This document shows, piece after piece, positions 1 through 6,228 of a stretch of 9,403 nucleotides of DNA (the stretch's first letter is position 1; every line of letters begins with the position of its first letter). This DNA comes from JBDSEG01 sp039920165 (GTDB lineage Bacteria > Pseudomonadota > Gammaproteobacteria > Burkholderiales > Burkholderiaceae_C). A program made the translations under genes and the position numbers. Location of the stretch: positions 1-9,403 of the forward strand of contig JBDSEG010000169.1 in assembly GCA_039920165.1 (NCBI GenBank), read 5' to 3'. Below the pieces are notes generated by a model, which worked only from the letters and a program-made list of their open reading frames with translations, had not been told where the DNA came from and ran no database searches.

Positions 1-59
1 ACAGACGCAGGAGGCGGTTCTATGAGACATCGGCTTATTATGGGAGGGTCGCAACGCCT

Positions 60-539
60 CTAACGATTCGCTTCAGGGGCAGCCGGCGGTTTCGGCGTTG
101 GCGAATTATGAAATTGAACTATCAACCATTGATCGCCTCGCTTCTGCAGCACGACGGTGTTGCGAGATGGGCCCGCGGTTGACATCTTGCCATCCAGCGT
201 GCGCTCTGATTGCCACTTCCCCGATATGGCCACGATCGTATCCGACAGAACCAGTGCTGTTTGCTCAAAAGGAGTGGCCTTTGTCGTGCCCCTTTTCCCA
301 GACAGTGCTGGAACGAAATACTGTCGTACCCCCTCGCGTGTCGTGACAACGTCAGTCGAGCCGGTGCCGAAGAACAATGCGTCAGGCGCAAACAGCAGTG
401 CTATCTGGTCGTGATTGTCGGTAATGAATAATTCAAAGAACCTATGATAAGCAGCTAGCGCGTCTTCCTTCGGCCCCGCAATGGCGTTGGTTGTACACGT
501 CACGAAGAGCAAACAGACCATGGCAATTCGAGCAAGCAT
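60..539 (-). CDS. Secreted SnoaL-like (SgcJ/EcaC, DUF4440-like) family protein
   Basis: The 159-residue product begins with a clear signal peptide: R4, a hydrophobic stretch over residues 5-15 and a likely signal peptidase I site after A19-I20-A21, so the mature protein is probably periplasmic. The mature part has the pattern of the SnoaL-like/NTF2 fold: an N-terminal helix (DALAAYHRFFELF), then FAPDALFFGTGS, then REGVRQYF, and a C-terminal strand pair ending in GDQWLIVQFHNSP. Length fits the family. Many members are labelled SgcJ/EcaC oxidoreductases, but that name says little about activity, and I see no catalytic site that fixes a substrate. The ATG is supported by a strong ribosome binding site 7 nt upstream. 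A damaged paralogue lies just upstream on the same strand (791-1168). The last codons are proline- and alanine-rich. Family assignment is from remembered motifs; function is unknown. Confidence 0.8.
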   Translation of the reverse strand: MLARIAMVCLLFVTCTTNAIAGPKEDALAAYHRFFELFITDNHDQIALLFAPDALFFGTGSTDVVTTREGVRQYFVPALSGKRGTTKATPFEQTALVLSDTIVAISGKWQSERTLDGKMSTAGPSRNTVVLQKRGDQWLIVQFHNSPTPKPPAAPEANR

Positions 540-790
540 TTTGCGTTCTCCTTTGGAATAGAGTAATGACGACGATTTGTTTACGCTTCGCTGCGGCGAC
601 GTTGGCTGCGTCGCAACGTTTGTCTATGGCTTGGTTCCTATGACGCTCAACTTTGGAGATGATCAGCGGGCAAAAGGCACAGCCTCTTAACGTTCACTCG
701 ATCGACGGGCCGCGAAACCGGGGCGAAAGCCCGCAGTGAAGTGGTCACGTGCAACGCGCCGTTCTGCGACTCCCTGTAGCACTGAGCTAG
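540..790. other. Intergenic region between the two SnoaL-like genes
   Basis: This stretch of about 250 bases has no convincing gene. It should hold the promoter of the 60-539 gene, but I could not find a -35/-10 pair good enough to report. It contains an imperfect tandem repeat (GCTGCGGCGACGTTG at 590-604, then GCTGCGTCGCAACGTT at 605-620) and a short stem GGGC-GAAA-GCCC at 721-732. That stem is not followed by a T-run, so I do not call it a terminator. Confidence 0.4.
547..554 (-). promoter_or_regulatory. Ribosome binding site of the SnoaL-like gene
   Basis: The minus strand reads AAAGGAGA, then 7 nt, then the ATG at 539-537. This near-perfect Shine-Dalgarno sequence places the start directly before the signal peptide. 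Confidence 0.8.
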
Positions 791-1168
791 TCAACTCAGA
801 GCAAATAGCTTATGGAATGCGCGACGAATGGTGGCCCACGGGAAGCTAGTTTCCGTCGCGGTTCTGGAACACGAAAGTAAAGCGCGCCGGACTCGATGTT
901 GCCTGACCATCTCGGACATCGGGAACGTGTAGTAACCTGTGTTGACACCGACGTCACCATAGACCCGAATGTGTTGCTCGCCAAAAGTGACCCTCGCATT
1001 CGGCCGTTTCCCGGCATCCTTGAAATACTCGCCGATTGCCGTTGATCTGGCGGCGACTGTCTTTGCAGATGTCCCCCAAAGTACGGCATCGGGGGAATAA
1101 ATCTCCGTAATTCGCGCTGGATCACAACTATCGTATGCGGTTCGCCACGCTGCAGTAGCGTCAGACAC
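791..1168 (-). pseudogene. Broken SnoaL-like (SgcJ/EcaC-type) paralogue
   Basis: The open frame from the GTG at 1168 gives a typical family N-terminal half (SDATAAWRTAYDSCDPARI, SPDAVLWGTS, GEYFKDA, RVYGDVGVNTGYYTF) and then turns into unrelated sequence. In the neighbouring minus-strand frame the expected C-terminal half continues from about 920: DVRDGQATSSPARFTFVFQN, then RDGN, a TAG codon (846-848), LPVGHHSSRIP and a TAA at 810-812. So a one-base loss near 918-925 shifts the frame, and a nonsense codon sits where the intact neighbour has Trp in GDQWLIV (TGG to TAG is the simplest change). The 125-residue product as it stands would end at 791 with about 43 foreign residues. No signal peptide precedes it, although the frame is open back to 1216 as LAATPPGSGGTAGIEQ. 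A sequencing error could explain one lesion but hardly both. Confidence 0.78.
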
Positions 1169-1216
1169 TTGCTCTATTCCAGCGGTTCCACCACTCCCGG
1201 GAGGCGTCGCTGCGAG

Positions 1217-1564
1217 CTACCCAAAGAAGCAGCAGAACTCGTCGCGGTCGACGACGGCCAGAAACGCCTGAAGGGAATGCACTTCCAGATTGGGTTCATA
1301 GCCATGCCACTTTAGATCGCGGCGCATCCAGAAGACCCGCCAACGGTTCTGGGTTCTCACGTAGGTTGCCTTGGCGACGGGTGTTTCCCGCAGCTTTGAA
1401 TTGTCTTGCCAGTCGGGCCGAATTTCGAATAGCTCAACACTGTGCCCACTGATTCTGCTCCCGATGTCGAGTTGCGGCCGGATGTGCGGAGGCGGCCTGC
1501 GCCGCTCCATGAACTGCGCAAGATCGCGTTCGAAGCGCTTCAACTCGAGGATGGAAAAGGCCAT
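1217..1564 (-). CDS. DUF3024 family protein
   Basis: The 115-residue product matches the DUF3024 family as I remember it, over its whole length: an N-terminal helix (ELKRFERDLAQFMERRRPPP), HIRPQLDIGSRISGHSVELF, EIRPDW, PVAKATYVRTQNRWRVFWMR, DLKWHGYEP and the characteristic C-terminal CFFG. Length is normal for the family, and it looks intact. The family has no established function; its many aromatic and basic residues say nothing specific. There is no convincing ribosome binding site before the ATG at 1564, and the codons are less GC-biased than those of the flagellar genes. It is followed immediately, in the same frame, by the leaderless remains of the SnoaL-like pseudogene, so the two could have been brought together by a deletion. 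It is probably a soluble cytoplasmic protein, since I see no signal peptide or membrane segment. Confidence 0.8.
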   Translation of the reverse strand: MAFSILELKRFERDLAQFMERRRPPPHIRPQLDIGSRISGHSVELFEIRPDWQDNSKLRETPVAKATYVRTQNRWRVFWMRRDLKWHGYEPNLEVHSLQAFLAVVDRDEFCCFFG

Positions 1565-1666
1565 GCGAATGGACAGGAACTGCCTTGGATATGGAAGACT
1601 ACGCGGGGCGCGTGCTCCGACATCTAACGTAAATTAGAAAAACAAACGATCGTCCGGACGGTTGGC

Positions 1667-1874
1667 CTAAATCGACTCCTGGATGAGACGCAACTTGCGC
1701 TTCCACCTATGGGGCTCGAGGCGGAGATACAGTGCGAGGACCATGGCAGGCAGGGTATGGGCCGCCTACATTCCGGCGGTTCAACGACGACTCGTCGTAT
1801 TCCGCGGTCAGGTGAAATCCCGAAGCAAGTGCCAAGTCGAGCCGCGCGAGATACGTCCATGCGACCCGTTTCAT
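1667..1874 (-). pseudogene. Possible relic of a small gene, frameshifted
   Basis: On the minus strand an ATG at 1874 begins MKRVAWTYLARLDLALASGF and continues as a plausible peptide to about 1790. There the neighbouring frame picks up AAHTLPAMVLALYLRLEPHR followed by WKRKLRLIQESI and a TAG at 1667-1669. Together these would make a chain of about 65 residues with a hydrophobic segment and a basic tail, which looks more protein-like than the surrounding translations. A frameshift and an in-frame TAG at the join would have inactivated it. I do not recognise the family, and the reading may be chance. Confidence 0.22.
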
Positions 1875-2062
1875 CCGCCGCCCTGCCTTGCATTGACTGC
1901 TCCATGATTCCAACGTCGGACCGATCGAGTCGTGATGGCAAGTCCACATCAACCGTGGCTCTGCACAAGACAAGCAGGCTACGGGAGGCGCGCAGTCTTC
2001 GCAAGCCGTGGTTCTCCTGAATCCATCCGACCAAATGGCTGGCGTTCGGCGCCTTTGCTTTG

Positions 2063-2096
2063 GTGACTTTCATTTGGCGCGACAAATGAAAGTTAC
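2063..2096. repeat. Inverted repeat with 13-bp arms
   Basis: GTGACTTTCATTT (2063-2075) and AAATGAAAGTTAC (2084-2096) are inverted copies with one mismatch that would be a G-U wobble in RNA, around the 8-nt loop GGCGCGAC. The A/T-rich arms contrast with the GC-rich surroundings. No T-run follows on either strand, so it is not a standard intrinsic terminator, although it lies about 110 nt beyond the stop of minus-strand fliE. It could be part of a dispersed intergenic repeat. Confidence 0.7.
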
Positions 2097-2207
2097 TCGC
2101 CCCCCGGGCCGAACTCCCGGCACGTGCCTGGGCGCCAGCGGGAATCGGCGCGAAGCAGCCAGAAGACGGGCGAAAGAAGCGGCCCAAGAGTCGCCCACCC
2201 GCCCGCG

Positions 2208-2534
2208 TCACACCTGCATATTCATGATGTCCGAATAAGCCTGCACCAGCCGGTTGCGCACCTGCAGCGTGGCCTGGAAGCCGATCTGCGATTTCTGCAT
2301 CGCGACCATGGTTTCCTCGAGGCTGACCGTGGGGTTGTCGAGTTGCACCTCGCGCTGCAGCCGCGTGGCTTCTTCCTGCGACCGGCTGACTGCGCCGAGT
2401 GCCTGGGTGAGCGCGTGCTGGAAGCCCGGCGCCTCGGCGGCCTGGGCCCTGCCGATCGGCTGGCCCTGCGTGGTAAGGCCCGCACGCGCCACGGCCTGGG
2501 CGAAATCGAAGGGCTTCAAGGTGCTGACGTTCAT
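2208..2534 (-). CDS. fliE: Flagellar hook-basal body protein FliE
   Basis: FliE is the small periplasmic adaptor that joins the MS ring (FliF) to the proximal rod, and is among the first substrates exported by the flagellar type III system. The 108-residue product is of normal length. It shows the conserved C-terminal half of the family: LDNPTVSLEETMVAMQKSQI (residues 65-84), GFQATLQVRNRLVQAYSDIM (85-104) and the terminal NMQV. The N-terminal third is variable, as usual. The ATG at 2534-2532 is chosen because it opens the family N-terminus and has GGAGA 8 nt upstream; the frame is open much further upstream, but that is antisense to fliF and its neighbours. The gene is divergent from fliF, with 204 nt between the starts, so the two units could share a control region. 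There is no signal peptide, as expected for a type III substrate. Confidence 0.95.
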   Translation of the reverse strand: MNVSTLKPFDFAQAVARAGLTTQGQPIGRAQAAEAPGFQHALTQALGAVSRSQEEATRLQREVQLDNPTVSLEETMVAMQKSQIGFQATLQVRNRLVQAYSDIMNMQV

Positions 2535-2738
2535 CGGCGCGGTCTCCGGGCATCGAGGCACCGCCAGGCGACGGGCGCGAGGCGGTGGGGGATGTGGCGA
2601 GATCGTAGTGACCGCGCGGCGCGGCGTGGCAGCGAACTGGTGCCTGTTTGACGGGCTGTTCGCCCCATCCGAGCCGGGCCGGCTTCGAATAATCGCATCC
2701 ATCGCAGCACCCTCGTGCCGCGTCCGAACTCCCGCCCC
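2535..2738. promoter_or_regulatory. fliE-fliF divergent intergenic region (presumed promoters)
   Basis: These 204 bases separate the divergent fliE and fliF starts and, by position, should hold both promoters. I see A/T-rich TTCGAATAAT at 2684-2693 within otherwise GC-rich DNA, which could be part of a -10 element on either strand, but no properly spaced -35 partner. No sigma-28 consensus and no correctly spaced sigma-54 GG-N10-GC element was found. The call rests on layout, not on a recognised motif. Confidence 0.4.
2543..2547 (-). promoter_or_regulatory. Ribosome binding site of fliE
   Basis: The minus strand carries GGAGA 8 nt before the ATG of fliE. This decides the start within a frame that stays open far upstream. 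Confidence 0.6.
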
Positions 2739-4418
2739 ATGGACAAAGCAGTCGCCCTCGCTTCGCACTCGTCGAACCTCTCGACCCTGCCCCCGGACGG
2801 CCTGAGCGCCCGCCTGCTGGCGATGCCGCCGCGCGCCAAGTTCGCCGCCACGCTGGGCGTCGCCGCGCTCGGCGCGGTGGTGCTTGCGATGACGCTGTGG
2901 AAGAGTCAGGGCGACTACAAGGTGCTGTACGCCAACCTGTCGGACAAGGACGGCGGCGCGATCCTCGCGCAGCTGTCGCAGATGAATATCCCCTACCGCC
3001 ACGCCGATGGCGGCGCGGCCATCCTGGTGCCGGCCGGGCAGGTACACGACGCCCGGCTCAAGCTCGCCGCGGGCGGGCTGCCCAAGGGCTCGGTGGTCGG
3101 CTACGAGCTGATGGACGGGGCGCGCTTCGGCCAGACCCAGTTCCAGGAGCGCCTGACGTTCCAGCGCGGGCTCGAAGGCGAACTCACGCGCTCGATCACG
3201 TCCATGGCGGCGGTGCAGAACGCCCGCGTGCACCTGGCGCTGCCGAACCAGAACGGCTTTTTTCGCGAGCAGCAGAAGCCCTCGGCCTCGGTGCTGCTGA
3301 CGCTGCACGCCGGGCGCACCCTCGACCGCGCGCAAATCGCCGGCATCGTGCACCTCGTCTCGTCGAGCGTTCCCGAGCTGAACCCCAAGGCGGTGAGCGT
3401 GCTCGACCAGACCGGCGCGCTGCTCTCGGGCGGCGCGGAGACGAACGCATCTGCCGGCCTCGACGCGCAGCAGCTTCAGTATGTGGCGCAGGTCGAGTCG
3501 GGCTACGGCAAGCGCATCTTCGACCTGCTCGAGCCCATCATCGGGCGCGACAACCTGCGCGCCACCGTCACCGCCGATATCGACTTCACGCAGACCGAAG
3601 CCACGTCCGAACAGTTCAAGCCGAACCAGGGCGCCGATGCGAGCGTCGCGATCCGCAGCCAGCAGACAACCGATGCGTCGGCCGCGGGAAGTGCAGCGCC
3701 GAGCGGCGTTCCGGGCGCGACCTCGAACCAGCCGCCGATCGCCGCGACCGCGCCGCTCACCGGCGCCTCGCAGCCGCTGCAGACGGCACAGGTCGGCAAC
3801 GCCGCCGGCGGATCGGGGCGGCGCGAAGCGGTGACGAACTACGAGATCGACAAGACCGTGCGCGTGACGCGCAATGCGAGCGGCAACATCAGGCGGCTGA
3901 ATGCGGCCGTGGTGGTAAACCACCGCGGCGTGACCGACCCCAAGGGCAAGACGACGCAGATCGCGCTCACGCCGGACGAACTCGCCAAGCTCGACGCGCT
4001 GGTGCGCGAGAGCATCGGCTTCAACAAGGAGCGCGGAGATTCGGTGAAGGTGATCAACGCGCCGTTTCGGGTCGAGCCGGTGACGCAGGTCGACGTGCCG
4101 GTGTGGAAGCAGCCCGAGGTGATCGACTTGCTGCGCGCGGCCGCCGTGCCGGCCGCGCTCGCGCTGGTCGCGCTGCTGATCTTTTTCGGCCTGCTGCGCC
4201 CGGCCTTCAAGAGCGCCTTCGCGCCGCTGGCCTCGCGGCCAACCGAGCCCACGCTGGCCGCGGTCGTCAACGACGCGCAGGTGCTGCCGGCGCTGCCCGC
4301 GCCGAAGGACAACCAGCACCTGATCAGCGCGCGCGCGCTGGCGCGTCAGAACCCGGCCGCGGTGGCCGGCATCGTCAGCGGCTGGGTGAGCGGCGAGACC
4401 GCGCTCGCCAAGTCCTGA
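2739..4418 (+). CDS. fliF: Flagellar MS-ring protein FliF
   Basis: FliF forms the MS ring in the inner membrane, the base on which rod, switch and export gate assemble. The 559-residue product has the family layout: a cytoplasmic N-terminus, membrane segment 1 at about 36-54, the periplasmic ring-building domain (YKVLYANLSDKDGGAILAQL from 60; ARVHLALPNQNGFFREQQKP at 162-181; VSSSVPELNPKAVSVLDQTG at 207-226), a low-complexity Ala/Ser/Pro/Gly loop at about 310-362, NYEIDKTVRV at 367-376, membrane segment 2 at about 467-487, and a cytoplasmic tail. The tail ends in RALARQNPAAVAGIVSGWVS (532-551), the helix region that binds FliG. I chose the ATG at 2739; a GTG at 2715 would add eight residues, and neither has a good ribosome binding site. 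It is first in the fliFGHIJK run and divergent from fliE. Length is normal for the family. Confidence 0.96.
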   Translation: MDKAVALASHSSNLSTLPPDGLSARLLAMPPRAKFAATLGVAALGAVVLAMTLWKSQGDYKVLYANLSDKDGGAILAQLSQMNIPYRHADGGAAILVPAGQVHDARLKLAAGGLPKGSVVGYELMDGARFGQTQFQERLTFQRGLEGELTRSITSMAAVQNARVHLALPNQNGFFREQQKPSASVLLTLHAGRTLDRAQIAGIVHLVSSSVPELNPKAVSVLDQTGALLSGGAETNASAGLDAQQLQYVAQVESGYGKRIFDLLEPIIGRDNLRATVTADIDFTQTEATSEQFKPNQGADASVAIRSQQTTDASAAGSAAPSGVPGATSNQPPIAATAPLTGASQPLQTAQVGNAAGGSGRREAVTNYEIDKTVRVTRNASGNIRRLNAAVVVNHRGVTDPKGKTTQIALTPDELAKLDALVRESIGFNKERGDSVKVINAPFRVEPVTQVDVPVWKQPEVIDLLRAAAVPAALALVALLIFFGLLRPAFKSAFAPLASRPTEPTLAAVVNDAQVLPALPAPKDNQHLISARALARQNPAAVAGIVSGWVSGETALAKS

Positions 4419-4420
4419 TC

Positions 4421-4442
4421 CGCAACCGAACCGCAACCGAAC
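4421..4442 (+). repeat. Tandem 11-bp repeat in the fliF-fliG spacer
   Basis: Two perfect copies of CGCAACCGAAC stand back to back (4421-4431 and 4432-4442), starting 3 nt after the fliF stop and ending 21 nt before the fliG ATG. The spacer is C/A-rich and has no Shine-Dalgarno sequence. Confidence 0.8.
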
Positions 4443-4463
4443 AAACGCAGCGCAGAACACCAC

Positions 4464-5459
4464 ATGGACGACCAGGGACTCGAGAACGCGGCCATCCTGC
4501 TGATGTCGCTCGGCGAGGAAGACGCCTCCGAGGTCTTCAAGCACCTCGCGCCGAAAGAGGTGCAAAAGCTCGGCGAGACGATCACGCGGATGAAATCGAT
4601 CTCGCGCGAGCGCGTCGACGGCGTGCTGGCGGACTTCAGCAAGGTGGCCGGCGAGCAGAGCATGCTCGTCACGGACACCGACGGCTACGTCAAGTCGGTG
4701 CTGCGCAAGGCGCTGGGCGACGAGAAGGCCGACCTTCTGCTCGACCAGATCCTGCAGGGCAACGATGTCTCGGGCATCGAGAGCCTGCGCTGGATGGACC
4801 CGCAATCGGTGTCGGAACTGCTGCGCAACGAGCACCCGCAAATCGTCGCGGCGATCCTGGTCCACCTCGATGCCGAACAGGGCTCGCAAGTGCTCAAGCT
4901 GTTCACCGAGCGCCAGCGCCACGAGGTGCTGGTCCGCATCGCCACGCTGGACGGTATCCAGCCTTCGGCGCTGAAAGATCTGAACGAGGTGATGAGCAAG
5001 GTGCTCGCGGGCAGCGACAAGGGCCGCAAAGCCTCGCTCGGCGGCGCGAAGACCGCGGCCGAGATGATCAACCTGATGGGCAACAGCGTCGAAACCGCGG
5101 TGCTCGACTACATCCGCGAGACCGACAACGATCTGGCCCAGAAGATCATGGACAACATGTTCACCTTCGACGATCTGGAGAAGCTCGACGACAAGGGCAT
5201 CCAGTCTCTGCTCAAGGAGATTCAGAGCGAATCGCTGGTCGTCGCGCTCAAGGGCGCAAAGCCCGAGCTGCGCGACAAGATCTTCCGCAACATGTCCACG
5301 CGCGCGGCCGAGACGCTGCGCGAAGACCTCGAGGCGCGCGGCCCGGTGCGCGTGTCCGATGTCGAGTCGGAACAGAGGGAGATGCTGAAGGTCGTGCGCC
5401 GCCTGGCGGACGAAGGCCAGATCGTGCTGAGCGCAGGAGGCGACGATGACTTCCTCTGA
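4464..5459 (+). CDS. fliG: Flagellar motor switch protein FliG
   Basis: FliG forms the rotor ring on the cytoplasmic face of the MS ring. It binds FliF and FliM and takes torque from the MotAB stator. The 331-residue product is full length. The N-terminal FliF-binding domain covers about 1-100, the middle domain has the EHPQ motif at 123-126, followed by the helical linker and the MFTFDDL motif at 232-238, and the C-terminal torque domain includes RNMSTRAAETLREDLEARG (275-293) and ends in DDDF. The charged residues known to matter in the E. coli protein have counterparts: K263, R280, E287 (Asp in E. coli, so a conservative change), D288 and R296. The ATG at 4464 is 45 nt after fliF and lacks a clear ribosome binding site. 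The 3' end overlaps fliH by 14 nt. Nothing suggests damage. Confidence 0.97.
   Translation: MDDQGLENAAILLMSLGEEDASEVFKHLAPKEVQKLGETITRMKSISRERVDGVLADFSKVAGEQSMLVTDTDGYVKSVLRKALGDEKADLLLDQILQGNDVSGIESLRWMDPQSVSELLRNEHPQIVAAILVHLDAEQGSQVLKLFTERQRHEVLVRIATLDGIQPSALKDLNEVMSKVLAGSDKGRKASLGGAKTAAEMINLMGNSVETAVLDYIRETDNDLAQKIMDNMFTFDDLEKLDDKGIQSLLKEIQSESLVVALKGAKPELRDKIFRNMSTRAAETLREDLEARGPVRVSDVESEQREMLKVVRRLADEGQIVLSAGGDDDFL
5435..5440 (+). promoter_or_regulatory. Ribosome binding site of fliH, inside fliG
   Basis: AGGAGG lies 5 nt before the fliH ATG (5446) and within the last codons of fliG. It fixes the fliH start despite the 14-nt overlap and points to coupled translation. Confidence 0.85.
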
Positions 5460-6228
5460 CCTGCACGACCGCCTCCACGCAGCGGCGGCGGCCGCGGCCC
5501 AGCCGGCGGCCAAGGCCGGCCTGTACACCCGCTTCATCCCGCGCGAAGAGCTCGGCTCGTTCGCCGCCTGGACCCCGGGCGCGCTCGGCGCCGGCCCGGC
5601 CGATGCCGTCCCCGAGGGCATGCAGCGCGCGGTGCGCGCCGAGCGACGCGCCGATGTGGCACCCGACCCCGCGATCGCGCTCAAGGCTGCGCGCAACCAG
5701 GGCTACCAGGACGGCTACCGCGACGGCCTGGTCGCGCTCGAAGGCTTCAAGCAGAGCTTTGCGCTGCAGACCACGAACCAGGTCGGCGCGCTGCTGCGAT
5801 CGGTAGGCGAACAGCTCGACGGCTTGCAGCAGCAGTTCGCGCAGTCGCTCGCCGCGACCGCGGTGCGGCTGGCCCGCCAGGTCGTTCGCAGCGAGCTGCA
5901 GGCGCGCCCGGAACTGGTCGCCGCGGTCGCCGCCGAGGCGCTCGATACCTTGCTCATCAGCGCACGCCACATCGACGTGCGCGTGCACCCCGACGACCAT
6001 GCGTTGATCGCGCAAGGGGCTGCCGACGCCCTGGCGGCGCGCGGCGCCCGGCTCTTCGCCGACGCGCTGGTGACGCGCGGCGGCTGCGTCGTCGAGTCCG
6101 ATGTGGGCGTGATCGACGCCGGGATCGAGAACCGCTGGCACCGCGCCGCGATCGCGCTCGGCCAGTCGCTGGCGTGGACCGATGCGGCCACGCCGATCCC
6201 GCCGGCCGCGGACGGCGCCGCCCGATGA
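5446..6228 (+). CDS. fliH: Flagellar assembly protein FliH (ATPase regulator)
   Basis: FliH is the stator-like partner of the export ATPase FliI. It dimerises, holds FliI in check and docks it to the switch ring and export gate. The 260 residues fit the family: a short N-terminus with YTRFIPREEL (28-36, a motif I associate with betaproteobacterial FliH), an Ala-rich variable part, the short GxxxG-type repeat GYQDGYRDGL (86-95) that is typical of FliH, a coiled-coil region at about 100-150, and the conserved C-terminal domain with ARQVVRSELQARPELVAAVA (143-162), VRVHPDD (178-184) and RGGCVVESDVGVIDAGIENR (211-230). That domain resembles subunit delta of F-type ATPases and binds FliI. The start is set by an excellent AGGAGG. 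It overlaps fliG by 14 nt and fliI by 4 nt (ATGA), so the three proteins are probably made in coupled fashion. Confidence 0.94.
   Translation: MTSSDLHDRLHAAAAAAAQPAAKAGLYTRFIPREELGSFAAWTPGALGAGPADAVPEGMQRAVRAERRADVAPDPAIALKAARNQGYQDGYRDGLVALEGFKQSFALQTTNQVGALLRSVGEQLDGLQQQFAQSLAATAVRLARQVVRSELQARPELVAAVAAEALDTLLISARHIDVRVHPDDHALIAQGAADALAARGARLFADALVTRGGCVVESDVGVIDAGIENRWHRAAIALGQSLAWTDAATPIPPAADGAAR

Larger units (their letters stand above)
1565..2207. other. Gene-poor stretch between the DUF3024 gene and fliE
   Basis: About 640 bases carry no intact gene that I can support. Open frames exist on both strands but their translations look random, rich in Arg, Ser and Pro. Two things stand out: a possible gene relic on the minus strand (1667-1874) and a strong inverted repeat (2063-2096), followed by CCGGG/CCCGG arms and the 10-bp palindrome GGCACGTGCC (2119-2128). 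Similar stretches, with a hairpin that reads as a KVTRPPGRTPG-like string in one frame, recur in my memory of intergenic DNA in other high-GC proteobacteria; I cannot verify that here. Confidence 0.45.

Noticed and set aside
9..63. A 13-codon plus-strand frame (ATG 22, TAA 61-63) preceded by AGGAGG at 9-14
   Set aside because: The ribosome-site-like spacing is attractive, but the peptide is tiny, overlaps the end of the opposite gene and lies at the window edge, so there is nothing else to support it.
721..732. GGGC-GAAA-GCCC hairpin as terminator of the SnoaL-like pseudogene
   Set aside because: Only four base pairs and no T-run on the minus strand after it.
1..1700. Integron gene cassettes: small orphan genes on one strand, with ATCTAAC at 1622-1628 fitting the attC RYYYAAC half
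   Set aside because: I found no matching GTTRRRY partner or attC-like fold around any of the genes, and no integrase, so the single half-site is likely chance.
2691..2741. A sigma-54-like CGGCACGAGGGTGCTGC on the minus strand before fliE
   Set aside because: The GG and GC elements are not 10 bases apart (the nearest GC pairs are 9 or 12 bases away), and sigma-54 spacing is strict.
2897..5449. An 850-codon plus-strand frame overlapping fliF and fliG
   Set aside because: It is out of frame with two clearly conserved genes, and its translation is a run of Arg, Ala and Gly without recognisable motifs.
2208..5696. A minus-strand open frame of over 1100 codons that includes fliE at its 3' end and runs antisense to fliF, fliG and part of fliH
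   Set aside because: Only the last 108 codons look like a protein (FliE). The rest is Arg/Ala/Leu/His-rich sequence, as expected when strongly G/C-ending codons are read on the opposite strand.
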